Below are positions 21,643-32,739 of a stretch of 64,000 nt of DNA, in pieces (within the stretch, counting starts at the first letter, position 1; every line of letters begins with the position of its first letter). This DNA comes from Corydoras sp. C115. Taxonomy: Eukaryota; Chordata; Actinopteri; Siluriformes; Callichthyidae. The notes under the pieces were generated by a model, which ran no database searches, had not been told where the DNA came from, and was given only the letters and a program-made list of their open reading frames with translations. The stretch covers positions 2,286,501 through 2,350,500 of the forward strand of contig JAFMOC010000024.1 of NCBI GenBank assembly GCA_019802505.1, in the 5' to 3' direction. The translations under genes were made by a program, and so were the position numbers.

Positions 21643-22652
21643 ACTTTCTAGCTTTATTGCTCTGGGGGAAAGGGACCGTTTGTGTACAGTCCAAGATACA
21701 GAACTTGAACACATTCATATCAGAACATTTGAAAACAAAGCATTTCTGTATCCGAATAAACTTTAAAAAATATATAACTTATTTTAAATTTTAATTTACA
21801 AACTATGATGACAAGATGTGTGCTTGTTGCTTCCTTTCAGTATTATTTGTGTTTAGAAAAATAATATACTATTAATTAATCCACAACAAATAACAAATAG
21901 ATATTGAACAAATGCTAAGAGTAATTTTTAATTCTAAGAAAAATAATGTAACTTCTGTAGCCCCATTATATTAAACATATTGATTAATATAAAATGGCAG
22001 TGCATTGGAGTTATAACATCTACACAAATAATATACATTTTAAAACTAGTTTGACAAAAAATTGCTATAGTTTTTTGTACCTAGCCTTGGCCCGTCTATT
22101 AAAATGATGTTTAAACAGTCTGTGCCACATGACAGGAAAATTACTCATTTCCCAGCTGAGGTAAACAGAGAGAGTGTTAAAAAGTGAAGGACACACACAG
22201 ACATGTCTTCCAGCTGCTCACCTGTGGCAGGCAAATAAACATGTGCGCCTGAGCCACCCCCAAGCTCGGCCGGCTGCATGTTGGGTTGTAAGTGTGCATG
22301 TGCGCGCCCTGGATTAGATCCCGCAAGTCGCCGTTCATCAAGTCCCTTTGCCGAAGCGGTGAGCGCGAGAATGTGAAGGTCTGTGGCTACCTGAGTGTAG
22401 CTGGAGAAATGAAGCCTTATCTGATTGGTAAGGGGTAAGGCTTGAGCAAGAGTGAAGGAAAAAACTTCTTGATCACAAACACATTCTTTTAGTCTGGCAC
22501 ATAAACAAGGAAAGAAAAAAAAAAAAGCATGCTGGGGAGGAAAAGAAGAAGAAAAAAACGTGTTGCAGCTTGCGTTTTTGTAGATGCTGAGCATTGTGTA
22601 AGACCGTATTATCATATACTACATGCATTTAAATATTGACTTACTATATAGA
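21643..22652. other. Intron 2, unannotated stretch with a GC-richer island
   Basis: Mostly AT-rich. 22200-22400 is richer in G+C than its surroundings, and has a minus-strand open frame of 156 codons with no recognised domain and a consensus donor CAG|GTGAGC ending at 22222. It could be an alternative 5' exon of plekhg5 or chance. Confidence 0.3.
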
Positions 22653-23397
22653 CAGACCATTTCCAAAAAATTTGAATGTCATGGAAATGTTGATTCATTT
22701 CGATGATTTCAGTCAAAAATTTAAAGTTTCATAGATTATAGATTCAGCGCCCACAATTTAAACGATTTCAGGTATTCAGGTTTAATTTTTACATAATTTG
22801 GGCATCCAGATCGTAAAACCTACAAAAACAGGAATTCAAAAAAAGCCCAAATTTTGCAAGGTATGATTGTTTTAAACAGAGTGTGACACATTAATCATCT
22901 ACTAATAGATAATAAACAGAATTCAAACTGCTTGAGGTCCAGTGTGAAAACTCCAGTCAGTCATGATTTGGTGCAATGTACGGGATATGTGTTGGTGAAC
23001 TCTGCTTTCTTAAATCCAAAGGCACCGCAACAATCTACCAGAATTTTTTAGAGGACTTCATGATTCCTTCTGTTGAGGATCTGTACGGAGATGCAGATTT
23101 CATCTTCTAGCAGGACCTGACCCTTGCCCATGCCACCAGAAGCACCAAAACCTAGTTTGATACCCATGCCATCACAGTGCATGACAGGCCAGCCAACTCG
23201 CTTGACCTAACCCCATTAAGAATCTATTCGCAAGAGAAAAATGAGGGATACCAGACAAAAGAAAACAAAGAAGAGCTAAGAGCAAGAATTAAGGAAATCC
23301 AGGCTTCCATAACCCCCAGGCTGATTGTGTCGATGCGCCATGGTGCTTCTGGTGGCATTAGCAGAGTCCAGGTCATGCTGGAAGATGAAATCTGCGT
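22653..23397. mobile_element. Fold-back Tc1/mariner derivative, copy B
   Basis: The left terminus is CAGACCATTTCC. The left arm is longer than in copy A and holds inverted-order partners of copy A's right arm (for example CAAACTGCTTGAGGTCCAGTG). The transposase-derived core reads DRPANSLDLTP and KEEL-ARIKEIQASITPRLI, and switches at 23338 to the inverted segment TGGTGCTTCTGGTGGCATTAGC, exactly as in copy A. The right arm ends at about 23397 without a terminus. In-frame stops and indels make it non-coding. Confidence 0.8.
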
Positions 23398-23460
23398 TCC
23401 TCCAACTTCACAGGCTTCCCTCCACAATATAAGCACAGTATAAATAAATTACATGAATTA

Positions 23461-23518
23461 CTTGGAATCCTCTGCAACCCTAGTAGAGGATTAAGCTGAA
23501 AATAATGAATGAATGAAT
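23461..23518 (+). repeat. V-SINE tail fragment
   Basis: Only CTCTGCAACCCTAGTAGAGG, TTAAGCTGAAAATAATG and (AATG)n remain. Confidence 0.75.
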
Positions 23519-23944
23519 GTCACCTAATAGCGAATGTCAGATGTTGACACAAATATCAGCTTATGCAGGTGTGATGTGTTATATCATTCATTTTTAAAGC
23601 CAATTTGTGTATAGATTATATCCTTAAGCCTGTTTACTAATTAACCTGTCTACACAGAAGTAATTCTTAAGAAAGTTTTGTTTCAGAATTCCCTTTTCCA
23701 GCCTCAGGCATCATGTGCATAACAGGTACATCACTGTGCGTGGGACTTGACAACTGAGCTGAACTGTTCAGAGAACCATGTAGGGGCAGAACATCTGCTC
23801 TACTCTGTTATACACCACAGTAGAACAAAAACTGGTTCTGTTAGATCTATGAGACAAGATGGACAAAAATATGGCACTGTTTCAGGCCACCTTGAACTCA
23901 GGTCTGCACAGTTAGCATTTCAAGAAAATAAAGAGTTCAACCCA
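23519..23944. other. Intron 2, unannotated stretch
   Basis: Up to about 23870 unclassified. From there CACCTTGAACTCAGGTCTGCA and AAATAAAGAGTTCAACCCA match a repeat also present at 27140-27240, which hosts the next two V-SINEs. Confidence 0.45.
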
Positions 23945-24122
23945 TCCATTCATTACATTCCGCTTTATCCTCTATTAGGGTTGCGGGGGGGTTCCGGAGA
24001 ACCAGGAGAAAACCCACGCGGACACGGGGAAAACATGGAAACTCCACACAGATTGGGATTCGAACCGGGAATCCCTAGTGCTGAGAGACGAACGTGTTAA
24101 CCACTAAGCCACTATGCCGCCC
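23945..24122 (-). repeat. V-SINE copy with 13-bp target duplication
   Basis: Inverted, with a large internal deletion (the CCCATCCAGGGG to GGACTGTGGG part is missing). It is flanked by the perfect direct repeat AGAGTTCAACCCA (23932-23944 and 24123-24135), proving retroposition into an older repeat. Confidence 0.95.
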
Positions 24123-24190
24123 AGAGTTCAACCCAACTTGAAAAAATAATAATAATATTCACCCAAACCAGGACACCAATAGCCAGAGTT

Positions 24191-24542
24191 ATTCATTCAT
24201 TCATTATCTTCCGCTTTATCCTCTATTAGGGTCGCGGTGGGGTTCCCCATGCCCATCCAGGGGAGAACGTCTCGGGCGCCGGGCAGATACACCCAGGACA
24301 GGGCGGCAACCTATCGCTGGGCACACACTCACTCACACAAACACACTGTACTTGGGGCAATTTGGAGAATTCAATTGACTTGATCCATGTTTTTGGACTG
24401 TGGGAGAAAACCGGAGAACCCGGAGGAAACCCACACAGACACGGGGAGAACATGGAAACTCCTCCCAGATGGGGATTTGAACCGGGAATCCCTAGCGCTG
24501 AGAAGCGAACGTGCTAACCACTAAGCCACCGTGCCGCCGGTT
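24191..24542 (-). repeat. Full-length V-SINE with 11-bp target duplication
   Basis: The cleanest reference copy in the window, 352 bp. It is flanked by TAGCCAGAGTT at 24180-24190 and 24543-24553. All blocks are present: (ATTC)n tail, TCTATTAGGGTCGCGGTGGG, CCATGCCCATCCAGGGGAG, CAGGACAGGGCGGCAACC, GGACTGTGGGAGAAAACCGG, and head CTAAGCCACCGTGCCGCCG. It gives the full length of the family here. Confidence 0.97.
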
Positions 24543-24639
24543 TAGCCAGAGTTATACCTCAGTTATTTAATACAGCATTTAATATTAAATGTTTACATTA
24601 GTCTATACAGTATAATATAAATTATATACACACATCAAT

Positions 24640-24890
24640 ATTCATTCATTAATTCACTTAATCCTCTACTAGGGTTATGGGGAGGGGGGTTTCCACATGC
24701 CTATTCAGGGGAGATACACCCAGGAGAGGCCACTAATACAGTCCTGGACATAAACTCACTCACTTACACATACACACAAACTATATAGGGGCAATTTAGA
24801 GGAGTCAATTTACCTTGAATCCATGTTTTTTGGACAGTGGATGGAAACCGGAAAACCCAGATAAAACCCACATGGACATGGGAAAATACA
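24640..24890 (-). repeat. V-SINE copy, head truncated
   Basis: Inverted: ATTCATTAATTCACTTAATCC, TTCAGGGGAGATACACCCAGG, CATGTTTTTTGGACAGTGG, CACATGGACATGGG. The tRNA-like head is lost. Confidence 0.85.
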
Positions 24891-25026
24891 GAGAGAATGC
24901 AGTATATATGAAAAAAATCATGAAAATAATGTTTTGTATATCACATATTAATCCAAATGTGAAGCGGTCAGAGTTGTGCATTATTGTTAATAATGTGACA
25001 GCTGGACCAACTGCTTAGCATATCAG

Positions 25027-25262
25027 ATTTATGTTCAAACTCAAGTAGTTTATATGTATAGCGCTTTTTACAATATAAAATTTTTACAAAGCAGCTTTAA
25101 AGTGTTATATGCCTGAAACATCCAAAAAGCAAGCTGAAGTGATAGTGGCAAGAAAAAAACTCTCACTATTCTACTCAGTAATATAACTACTCACTATTTT
25201 AATACAAACAAACCTTGGGATGACCAAGGCTCAGTAGGGGACTCATCCTCCTTGAGTGGCCG
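25027..25262 (-). repeat. L2-like LINE 3' tail
   Basis: Inverted tail: AGTAGTTTATATGTATAGCGC, AAGCAGCTTTA, AGCAAGCTGAAGTGATAGTGGCAAG, ACCAAGGCTCAGTAGGGGAC, CTCATCCTCCTTGAG. Matches the plus-strand copies at 52095 and 61110. Confidence 0.7.
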
Positions 25263-26634
25263 GGCAGTATCAACATTTAAGTACTTAAGAAACAAAACTA
25301 CCCATTTTATAAATCGTCGTTATGTGTTTAGTGACTTATTCGAAGTTCAGTTCAAAACAGGCCGGAACAATCTCCAAATGTGTTACTTTGCAGTATGGCC
25401 CATTTCCAGGTATAAGCCTTAGAAACATCATGCGCTCGAGCCCTACTGTATCTTCCTGTATTTTGGCAGAAGGCCGTTTGTTTCACTGGCTTGTACGACC
25501 CCCTCCTGCAAGCATGGCACTGGTTTTTCAAAGTGCACATCAATATATTTACTTGTACAAGGACATAAATCCCAAAACCAATTTACGTCACCAAGAAGTA
25601 AGTATGCAATCCTCAGCTGCCCGCCACTAAGAACTCCTTCCCTTTTCCTCCATCGTTTACTATAATACCTTGTGTGAGTCTGTCGCAATCTGTTCTCTAA
25701 ATAAGCAGAAAAAAAAGACATAAAGGTGGACAGTAGGATTAGAGGGGTGCAATATAATCACTGGTCCTCCACCACAATTAAACAGGGCTATATTTAGCCA
25801 ACCTGCAATTATTATGAGGAATTGGGCCCAAAGCCAAAGCAAATGTGAGGCTGACCGAGCAGAGTTCTTCTTTTTGCATGAGCTTGGAATAAGCCATAAC
25901 CTAAAAGAACACGCTCACATTGTGTAACTGTAAGCTGAGTAAAATAGAAAAAGAGCAAAATAAGGGTGATCGAAAGATAACAGCCTGTTCCAGCCTCCAC
26001 TGCTGACAGCTGAGATCTAAATGGACCCGAGTGACATTCATTCCTCTGAAGTCAATAAGGATTAAGTCCAAAAAGGCGTTTAAAAGCTCACTTTCCAAGA
26101 ACCTTCAGGTGATGTTCACATGTTTGAGGCTTGTGTGTAACTCTAAACCCCTAATAATTAGTGGTGTTTTTTTTTATATTCATGTAACATGGAATAAAGA
26201 AATTAATAGGAGATTTAATCAAACATGTAGCTTGGCCTATAATTTGACATCCATCTTACTGCTTCAGTCTGCTGCTAAAAAAAATAAAATAATTAAGCAG
26301 CCAAAACACACTCTCAGCATGTTCTCATTCAATCCCCGAATGGCAGCCGTGTAAAGAGGACTGGTAAAAAAAACATTATGGATTTTCTGACGGTTCACAG
26401 GCTCACTAGGATTTGTACTTTTTAAAGAAAATCCCCGCTCACCTTCTTCCTCAATAACACTCCAATTTGCTAATGGAACTTGTTTACGTGCCTGAGGGAG
26501 AGGGAGGAGGGATTGTAAAAGGCCTTGTTTTGAGATTTGTTTTCAGTTTAAATATAAAGATGGAACGGGGTTAAAAACCCTAAATCTCATTTCTATTTTT
26601 TTAAAGATAAATTATAGGTTTTGTTCACTTAAAC
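25263..26634. other. Intron 2, unannotated stretch
   Basis: About 1.4 kb without a recognised repeat. Several 60-107-codon frames occur on both strands with no known domain. It may include conserved non-coding sequence but this cannot be judged from one genome. Confidence 0.4.
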
Positions 26635-26860
26635 CAGTGGTTCTGTACGCCATATAATGCAATGCATTATATTTCACGATATATTGAATAAACGGCATGC
26701 TATAAATTGGCCGCTTTTTTGTGATTAATTCACACTAATGGCATGCCCTCTCATATCTTATTGTTTAAATATACACCTGATTGATGTTTGCCATATTTTG
26801 TTCCATGACAAAAAAAAACATAGGTTGTACTTAAAAGTTTTGGTTTGCTAATCGGTTTAG
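26635..26860 (+). repeat. hAT-N1-related fragment
   Basis: It starts CAGTGGTTCTG, like the hAT-N1 terminus, and holds TTTTTTGTGATTAATTCACA and CTGATTGATGTTTGCCATATTTTG, which match the right half of 10237-10949. The right terminus is missing. Confidence 0.6.
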
Positions 26861-27044
26861 CTTAAACTATCAAATAAACTAAATAATTATAGATTTTTTT
26901 TTCTTCAAATGACACTATTCGTTAAATATAGAAAGTCAACAACAATTACATTTTAAAAAATGAACAAAGGCAAATGATGACGTTTGAACAATTCTGAAAG
27001 CTTAAATAATAAACAATGAGAATTTTGAGAACGTTTGTATCTTG

Positions 27045-27550
27045 TAAGGGTGTGACGGTACACAAAACTTATGGTTCAATTTACACAGTGGTATGGATCT
27101 CCCGGTTCGGTACGGGGTGGAGGGGGTTAGAATTTTTATTGGTCGAGCATTTTGAATTCAGGTCTGCATGATTTACATGTCAAGGAAATAAAGAGTTCAA
27201 ACAAACTTTTTTAAAAGCTTCCAAACCAGGATACCAACAGTCCAATGACGCACACATCTGACTGCTTCACATTCGTATCAATGTGCCAGGTTATTTTTTT
27301 AAATATTGGAAGCAAGCCAAATGATGGATATTCACAGTTATAAAACAATTAAGGTCCTTAAATCTGAATGGCTGCTTGTCCAGCTGTGACATTATTGACA
27401 ATGATGCACACCTCTGACTGATTTACATTCGTATCAGTGCGCCAGGTTTTTCTTTTTTTTTTTTAATATTGTAAGCAAAGAAATTATGGATATTTACAGT
27501 TATAAAACAGTTCTGGTCCTTAAATCTGATTGGTTGGATTGGATGGATCT
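27045..27550 (+). repeat. Composite of hAT-like and R1 repeats, with a local tandem duplication
   Basis: It begins GGTGTGACGGTACACAAAA, then shares GAATTCAGGTCTGCA and AAAGAGTTCAA with the host repeat at 23890. Two R1 5' segments follow in tandem: CACACATCTGACTGCTTCAC at 27250 and CACACCTCTGACTGATTTAC near 27407, roughly 157 bp apart. Confidence 0.6.
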
Positions 27551-28238
27551 ATGTGGCCACCTAAGTAAATCATCTTTGCATCATACTGCATCCTTGAATG
27601 ATATAGCTAGTTGGGCTTGGGAGAAAATCACAATCAGAATACTTCATTGAGTCCAGGGGGAAATTGCAAAAAGTCATTGTTCTTGGTCATTGTTAAGTCC
27701 ATGGCATGAAGAAACAACCCGAGAGGTTTTTTTACAGTCATATAGGTGTTTTAATATACTATTCAAGTGTAAATAAAAATTTTAATTACCTGCCAGTTCT
27801 TAGATTTTTCTTAACAAGAATAGTGCTGTCTACCTTTTGCATGAGACAGCATCTGAAACTTCATAATAAAACTATAAAGTTAACTTTATTATTATCATTT
27901 CTTTAGCTTTTTCTTCAAATGCTGTGTACATGCACTTTAGACTGAATAAATGACCGTACAGGAAATGGCATAAATTTCCCAAACTCCTCTGAAAGAACAT
28001 GAGTCACATACCATAAATTAACATTAACTGTGTATCCATTCAAATTAAGTGTCAAGAGCTTCCTTCCAAGAAATAGACCTCTTACTGAAACCATATGACA
28101 AGTGTTAATCTGTTGTTTTTGTCCCATTCTGTATAAGCGGCGATGAAAAACTGTGGTGAGTTTATGGTTAATGACACATGAAGACAAATGTTCATTTCCA
28201 AGCGTTAAAAACTCCAAGACTGAGATTGCAAACCCACA
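27551..28238. other. Intron 2, unannotated stretch
   Basis: No repeat recognised. A minus-strand frame of 110 codons at 27915-28247 has no known domain. Confidence 0.35.
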
Positions 28239-28531
28239 CATATTCATTCAACCATTATCTTCTACTTTATCCTCTATTAGGGTTGTGGGGAGGTTCCCCA
28301 TGCCCATCCAGGAGAGAACGTTTCAGGCACTAGGCACACTCATTCACACAGACACACACTATAAAGCAATTTAGAGCACTCAGTTTACATTGAATTCATG
28401 TTTTTGGACTGTGGTAGGAAACCGATGCAGACCCGGGGAGAACATGGAAACTCCACCTAGAGTTGGATTCGAACCTGGATCCCCATCGCTGAGAGGCTAA
28501 CGTGCTAACCACTAAGCCACCGTGCCACCCC
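28239..28531 (-). repeat. V-SINE copy with 10-bp target duplication
   Basis: Inverted and near complete, flanked by CAAACCCACA at 28229-28238 and 28532-28541. The 3' block has a deletion of the CAGATACACCCAGGAC part. Confidence 0.93.
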
Positions 28532-28644
28532 CAAACCCACAATCTAATTTGATAATTAAATATTTAGGTACTGAATATTATCCCCACCACTGCCACGATG
28601 ACGCACCTGATTAAAGAATAAAAAATATAACTGCATAAAGATTA

Positions 28645-28875
28645 CACCCAGTACAGTGTGCCAATCTATCGCTGGGCACACTCACTCACACAAACACACT
28701 CTATATGGAGTAATATAGAGCATTCAATTTACCCTGTTTTGGACAGTGTTAGGAAACTGGAGAACCTGGAGAAACATGGGGAGAACATGGAAACTCCACC
28801 CAGATCGGGATTCGAACCAGAATCCCCAGCACTGAGAGGCAAACATGCTAACCACTAAGCCACCATACTGCCCTA
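28645..28875 (-). repeat. V-SINE copy, tail truncated
   Basis: Inverted: ACACCCAGTACAGTGTGCC, ATCTATCGCTGGGCACACTC, AGATCGGGATTCGAACC, ACTAAGCCACCATACTGCCC. The 3' end of the element is absent. Confidence 0.88.
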
Positions 28876-28954
28876 CCAGTAAATTAAAGGTTTTGGTTCA
28901 GTTTTAGTTGCACTGAGTGACGCATTTTATTTGAATCATTTCATAAATATAAAA

Positions 28955-29290
28955 CGGTAAGTTCTGGTCCTTAAATGAGTTGTTTGTCCAGCCGTAACAT
29001 AATTGACAATAACTCACACCTCTGACCGCTTTCACATTTATATCAAGGCATGATATACAATACATTATTTTGAATAATAAAAAACAGATTAATATAAAGT
29101 AAATTTCTGATAAGCACTTTTTTTTAAATAAAATGTTTTCTGTAATTTGGCCACTAGATGGCAGGACTTGGTTGTTAGAAAAACTGGAATCCTGTTACTC
29201 AGCGATCAGCCATCACTGTAAAAATCTAGATCACTTTAAGGATCTAGATCACGACAGGTAAAAATAGTTTGTTAATGATTTTACTTTTAA
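28955..29290 (+). repeat. R1 repeat copy
   Basis: AGTTCTGGTCCTTAAATGAG, GTTTGTCCAGCCGTAACATA, TTGGCCACTAGATGGCAGG and CTGTTACTCAGCGATCAGCC occur in the R1 order. It ends early relative to the 20250 copy. Confidence 0.65.
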
Positions 29291-29317
29291 TAAATGCATT
29301 GATGAATCAAACACACA

Positions 29318-29905
29318 GGAATTGGTCCTCCACATTTAACCCATCCATGCAGTGAAATACACAGACATACACAAACACAAACACTGGTAAAGTGTGTGTA
29401 TAGCTCTAAACTGATTTTCTTGTCTGTTTCTTTTGAGGTGTTGCCAATTTCCTTGAGGTGTAGTCAGCTCGTCATCCATGGCTCTGCCGGAGCACTGCGG
29501 CAACGACGATTACTGGATAGAACCTGGATTTTTTGAACTGGCAGTCCTGCAGGATGCCCTCAAATGACAAATAGTTTTTCAATTGTTAGAGTTTTTCCAA
29601 TTGTTGAATACGGACACCTGATCACCACACAATATGTACATGGCTGTGCTACATTGTTGATGCTGCCCGGTCACTCTAGGCGGAGGAGTCTTCCACTGAG
29701 CCTTAGTCTTTCCAAGGTTTCTCCCTTAAAACAACAATATAAAAGGGAGTTTTAAGTCTCACAACAATGTAAAACTGCTTTGTGATAATGTACTATTGTA
29801 AAAAGCACTACATAAATAATTTACTTAAACTTGAAATTAAAGCGAGCACACAAGCCTGGAGTGATGGGCAATTTTGTATATGGCACCTGGGGAGATGTTG
29901 ATGTA
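29318..29905 (-). repeat. SINE-C copy, split by an L2-like tail
   Basis: The left piece (TTGGTCCTCCACATTTAACCC, CATGCAGTGAAATACACAGAC) and right piece (AGCACACAAGCCTGGAGTGATGGGCA, TTTTGTATATGGCACCTGGGGAG) are adjacent in the intact SINE-C at 57598. They are separated here by the element at 29393-29835. TAAAGTG/TAAAGCG at the borders may be the target duplication. Confidence 0.75.
29393..29835 (+). repeat. L2-like LINE 3' end
   Basis: A longer 3' end: CTGATTTTCTTGTCTGTTTC, CATGGCTCTGCCGGAGCACTGC, CAGTCCTGCAGGATGCCCTC, ACATTGTTGATGCTGCCCGG, TCCAAGGTTTCTCCC, and the terminal TTGTAAAAAGCACTACATAAATAA. The same order is found at 61110-61497. Confidence 0.72.
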
Positions 29906-29974
29906 GTTTGTGCAATGTTTGTGTTGATGGAACCACGCGTTAGTCATGATAATGACACAATATACTGTATATTG

Positions 29975-30068
29975 GCGGCACACGGTGGCCTGAAATGTTC
30001 TCAGGCATGGGGAACCCCTCCATGACCTTAGTAGAGAATTAAGTGAAAGATAATGAATAAATGAATGA
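29975..30068 (+). repeat. V-SINE, extreme internal deletion
   Basis: GGCGGCACACGGTGGC (head) is joined directly to GAAATGTTCTCAGGCATGGGG and the AGTAGAGAATTAAGTGAAAG tail. Confidence 0.78.
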
Positions 30069-30732
30069 AAGAATATATCAAAAATAGAACAACCTTCCTA
30101 TTAAAATAATTAAAAGAGCATAGTTTGAAGACAAAGAGTTTATATGCAAGCAAAAGTATAAATTAAATACACAGATCAGGTAATAAATATTACAAGCCAA
30201 TGTTTGGGTGTCGTCTGCGATCCAGCTAAAGAGCACTGATGTTTGTTTTGTTTTTGCTTTGACTCCTGTGCATCTTAAATATATTATTGTCTTGATTTAA
30301 AAACAAAAAAAAATCTTTAAGACTTTTTTTTCCTAGCCGATTTGCATGAGTGTTGATAAATGTCGATAAGACTACCTGCCTTAGCATGAAAGGAATCCAT
30401 CCCCCTCTCCACTCCCAAAAACATGCGATTGCCAAATATGGCCTTCTCAGAAGCAGCACTTTGATTTCGAATCTCCGCTTCCGACTTTCTGTGCCTGTCT
30501 AACTTCCATTAACTCATTCTGTATTAATCTTGTCATGACTTGCTTGGTTTTGTATGTAGTCATGAAATATTTCAAGGAGAGTGAAGGCTTGATTGTGCGT
30601 CAGACTGAATCTGTATAAAACAGGAAGAAAACACTTGAAAATGTCTCATAAGAAGAGGCTGAGTGAGATGTCCTTGTTATTCCTCAGTTTAACATGTTGA
30701 CCGAAACAGGTGACTGGTGAGGGAACTGATCA
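30069..30732. other. Intron 2, unannotated stretch
   Basis: No recognised exon or repeat. Confidence 0.4.
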
Positions 30733-30965
30733 AGTAAGTTCAAGTAATTTATTTATAGAGTGCTTTTACAATAGTACATTGTCACAAAGCAGCTTTACAG
30801 TGTTGTAAAACTTTGAACCCCCAAAGAGCAAGCTGAAGCAACAGTGGCAAGAAAAAAAAAACTCTGTTATGTTGATATTTTAAGGAAGAAACCTTGAAAG
30901 GACCAAGGCTCAGTGGGGGACTCATCCTCCTTGAGGGCAGCAGGACAGAGTAGGACAGCCATCTA
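30733..30965 (-). repeat. L2-like LINE 3' tail
   Basis: Inverted tail with AAGTAATTTATTTATAGAGTGC, ACAAAGCAGCTTTACAGTG, AGCAAGCTGAAGCAACAGTGG and GACCAAGGCTCAGTGGGGG. Confidence 0.75.
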
Positions 30966-31193
30966 CAGATTGTGTGGTGATCATGTGTTAATTAATAATA
31001 AACTGCCCTTCTTTGGATTAATCTAGTCCGGTTTTCATTTTTCCGGGTTCTTATGTGTCTCATGTCTGCTAATCCACTGTCATATCATGTATTTAAAATT
31101 TTTAAAAGGCACACATTTTGTGGGAGTTGCAACTGTTTGGAGAAGCAGAAATCTTTTTACGAAGATGTATTAGTTTGATACAGGATGCAACAG
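30966..31193. other. Intron 2, short unclassified stretch
   Basis: ACTCATCCTCCTTGAGGGC just to the left belongs to the L2-like tail; the rest is unclassified. Confidence 0.35.
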
Positions 31194-31318
31194 CGGAAGC
31201 TCAGTGGTTAGGGTGTTGGGCTATGAATCAGAAGGTTGTGGGTTCAAATCCCAGGTCCACTGAAGTTACCAATGTGGGTTAGTTTTTCGCTTTGGATAAA
31301 TGAGTCTGTAATGTAATG
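31194..31318 (+). repeat. SINE-B copy, internally deleted
   Basis: The head GCTCAGTGGTTAGGGTGTTGGG and B box GGTTCAAATCCC are near consensus, but the body jumps from ACCAATGTGGGTTAG straight to TCGCTTTGGATAAATGAGTCTG. Confidence 0.88.
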
Positions 31319-31914
31319 TTCTTGTGAAGGATAAGGGAAGTTGGAAAACTATAATAAAGTAGCGCCACCCACAGTTTTGGAGTAGGGAGCATGCATAAGT
31401 CGGAGCAGATGTTAAAAATAGGTAGCAATATAAATACATCAATTGATACTCTTGTGTATCGCTGCATCAAATCGCCAGGTGTATATTCGATTAATATTTA
31501 CACCCCTAAACACAATGTAAATAAGCAAAAAGTGAACAATAGCAAAATTTGGTTAAAAAATTTGAAAAACAAATAAAGTCAGTGCATTAATTGCATATAC
31601 ACAAACACACACACTATATACATCCACATGCATGCGCGTGTGAGTGTGTGTGTGTGTGAGTGTGTTTCCTGCTGAGGGACAGGACAAATCTTGTTTTAGG
31701 ATTTGTGTTTTGGATGAATGACAACAATCTGGATTGTGTTTTTTTTTTTACCTGCAGGCGGATGTGAATCAATTTAGGTGGAACTATTACGCTTCACACC
31801 GACTATGCTGCAAAACACATGCATGAGAGAAAGAAAATTGAAGAGCTGAGATTTGAATCAACTACCTGCCGGGAAACACTTGGACTTATTTTTCAGATAA
31901 ATGAGATAACTTGG

Positions 31915-32064
<150 letters not shown>

Positions 32065-32149
32065 TCAAGGCATCATCTGCTTTTAAGGTATCATCCGAAC
32101 TTATTCGTTTTTTCTAATTTTCTTATCAGAATCTGATTGCTACACAATC

Positions 32150-32335
32150 TGTACAAAGGTGTCCTACGCTGTCGATGCTGCCCAGTCACTCAAAGAGGAG
32201 GAGTTCTCCACTGAGCCTTTTTTTTCATGCCACTGTATTGGCTTCATCTTGAGGGTTCGGGCATGTTACAATCTAAAGCTGCTTTGTGGCGAGGCACTGT
32301 TTTAAGAAGCGCCATATAAATCAATTACTTAAACC
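32150..32335 (+). repeat. L2-like LINE 3' tail
   Basis: TGTCGATGCTGCCCAGTCAC, AAGAGGAGGAGTTCTCCACTGAGCC, TGCCACTGTATTGGCTTC, and TAAGAAGCGCCATATAAATC. Confidence 0.7.
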
Positions 32336-32739
32336 TTTACCTTTTTGCTCCATTGTCTATTTTCTCCACTTCAAACACAATGTGTACTGCTTTACATTTC
32401 TTTAACTTCTCTAACTACTTTTTATACCCGTTTTAACCAGCTCTCTCACTTCCAGAGCACAACCGCAACAGACTTTGATCTTTACGGAGGATTAAAGGGA
32501 TAACTCATAAAAAAGGTCTTTCTTGACCACACACTTGGACAGACCCACTGACACGCCCTAAATCAGATGATAGTCGGCTCACTAAAGATTGTTAAAATAA
32601 AGCTAATTCTTGGTGGATGTAAAGAATGTATAAACCTCTGCAGGTCCAAAGTATGTCAAATTCCGTGGTAATCGAAGCACAGTGTGAATTTTTATAGGGA
32701 ACACACACACACACACACACGCACTATCCACACTATCTA
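32336..32739. other. Intron 2, unannotated stretch
   Basis: Includes a (CA)n run at 32702-32720. No recognised exon. Confidence 0.4.

Noticed and set aside
22145..22615. 156-codon minus-strand frame as a gene
   Set aside because: No domain, repetitive Phe/Ser start and no supported acceptor. Kept only as a weak alternative-exon idea because of its donor.
27915..28247. 110-codon minus-strand frame
   Set aside because: Starts within unique intronic DNA with no known motif and no splice pair; length is within chance expectation.
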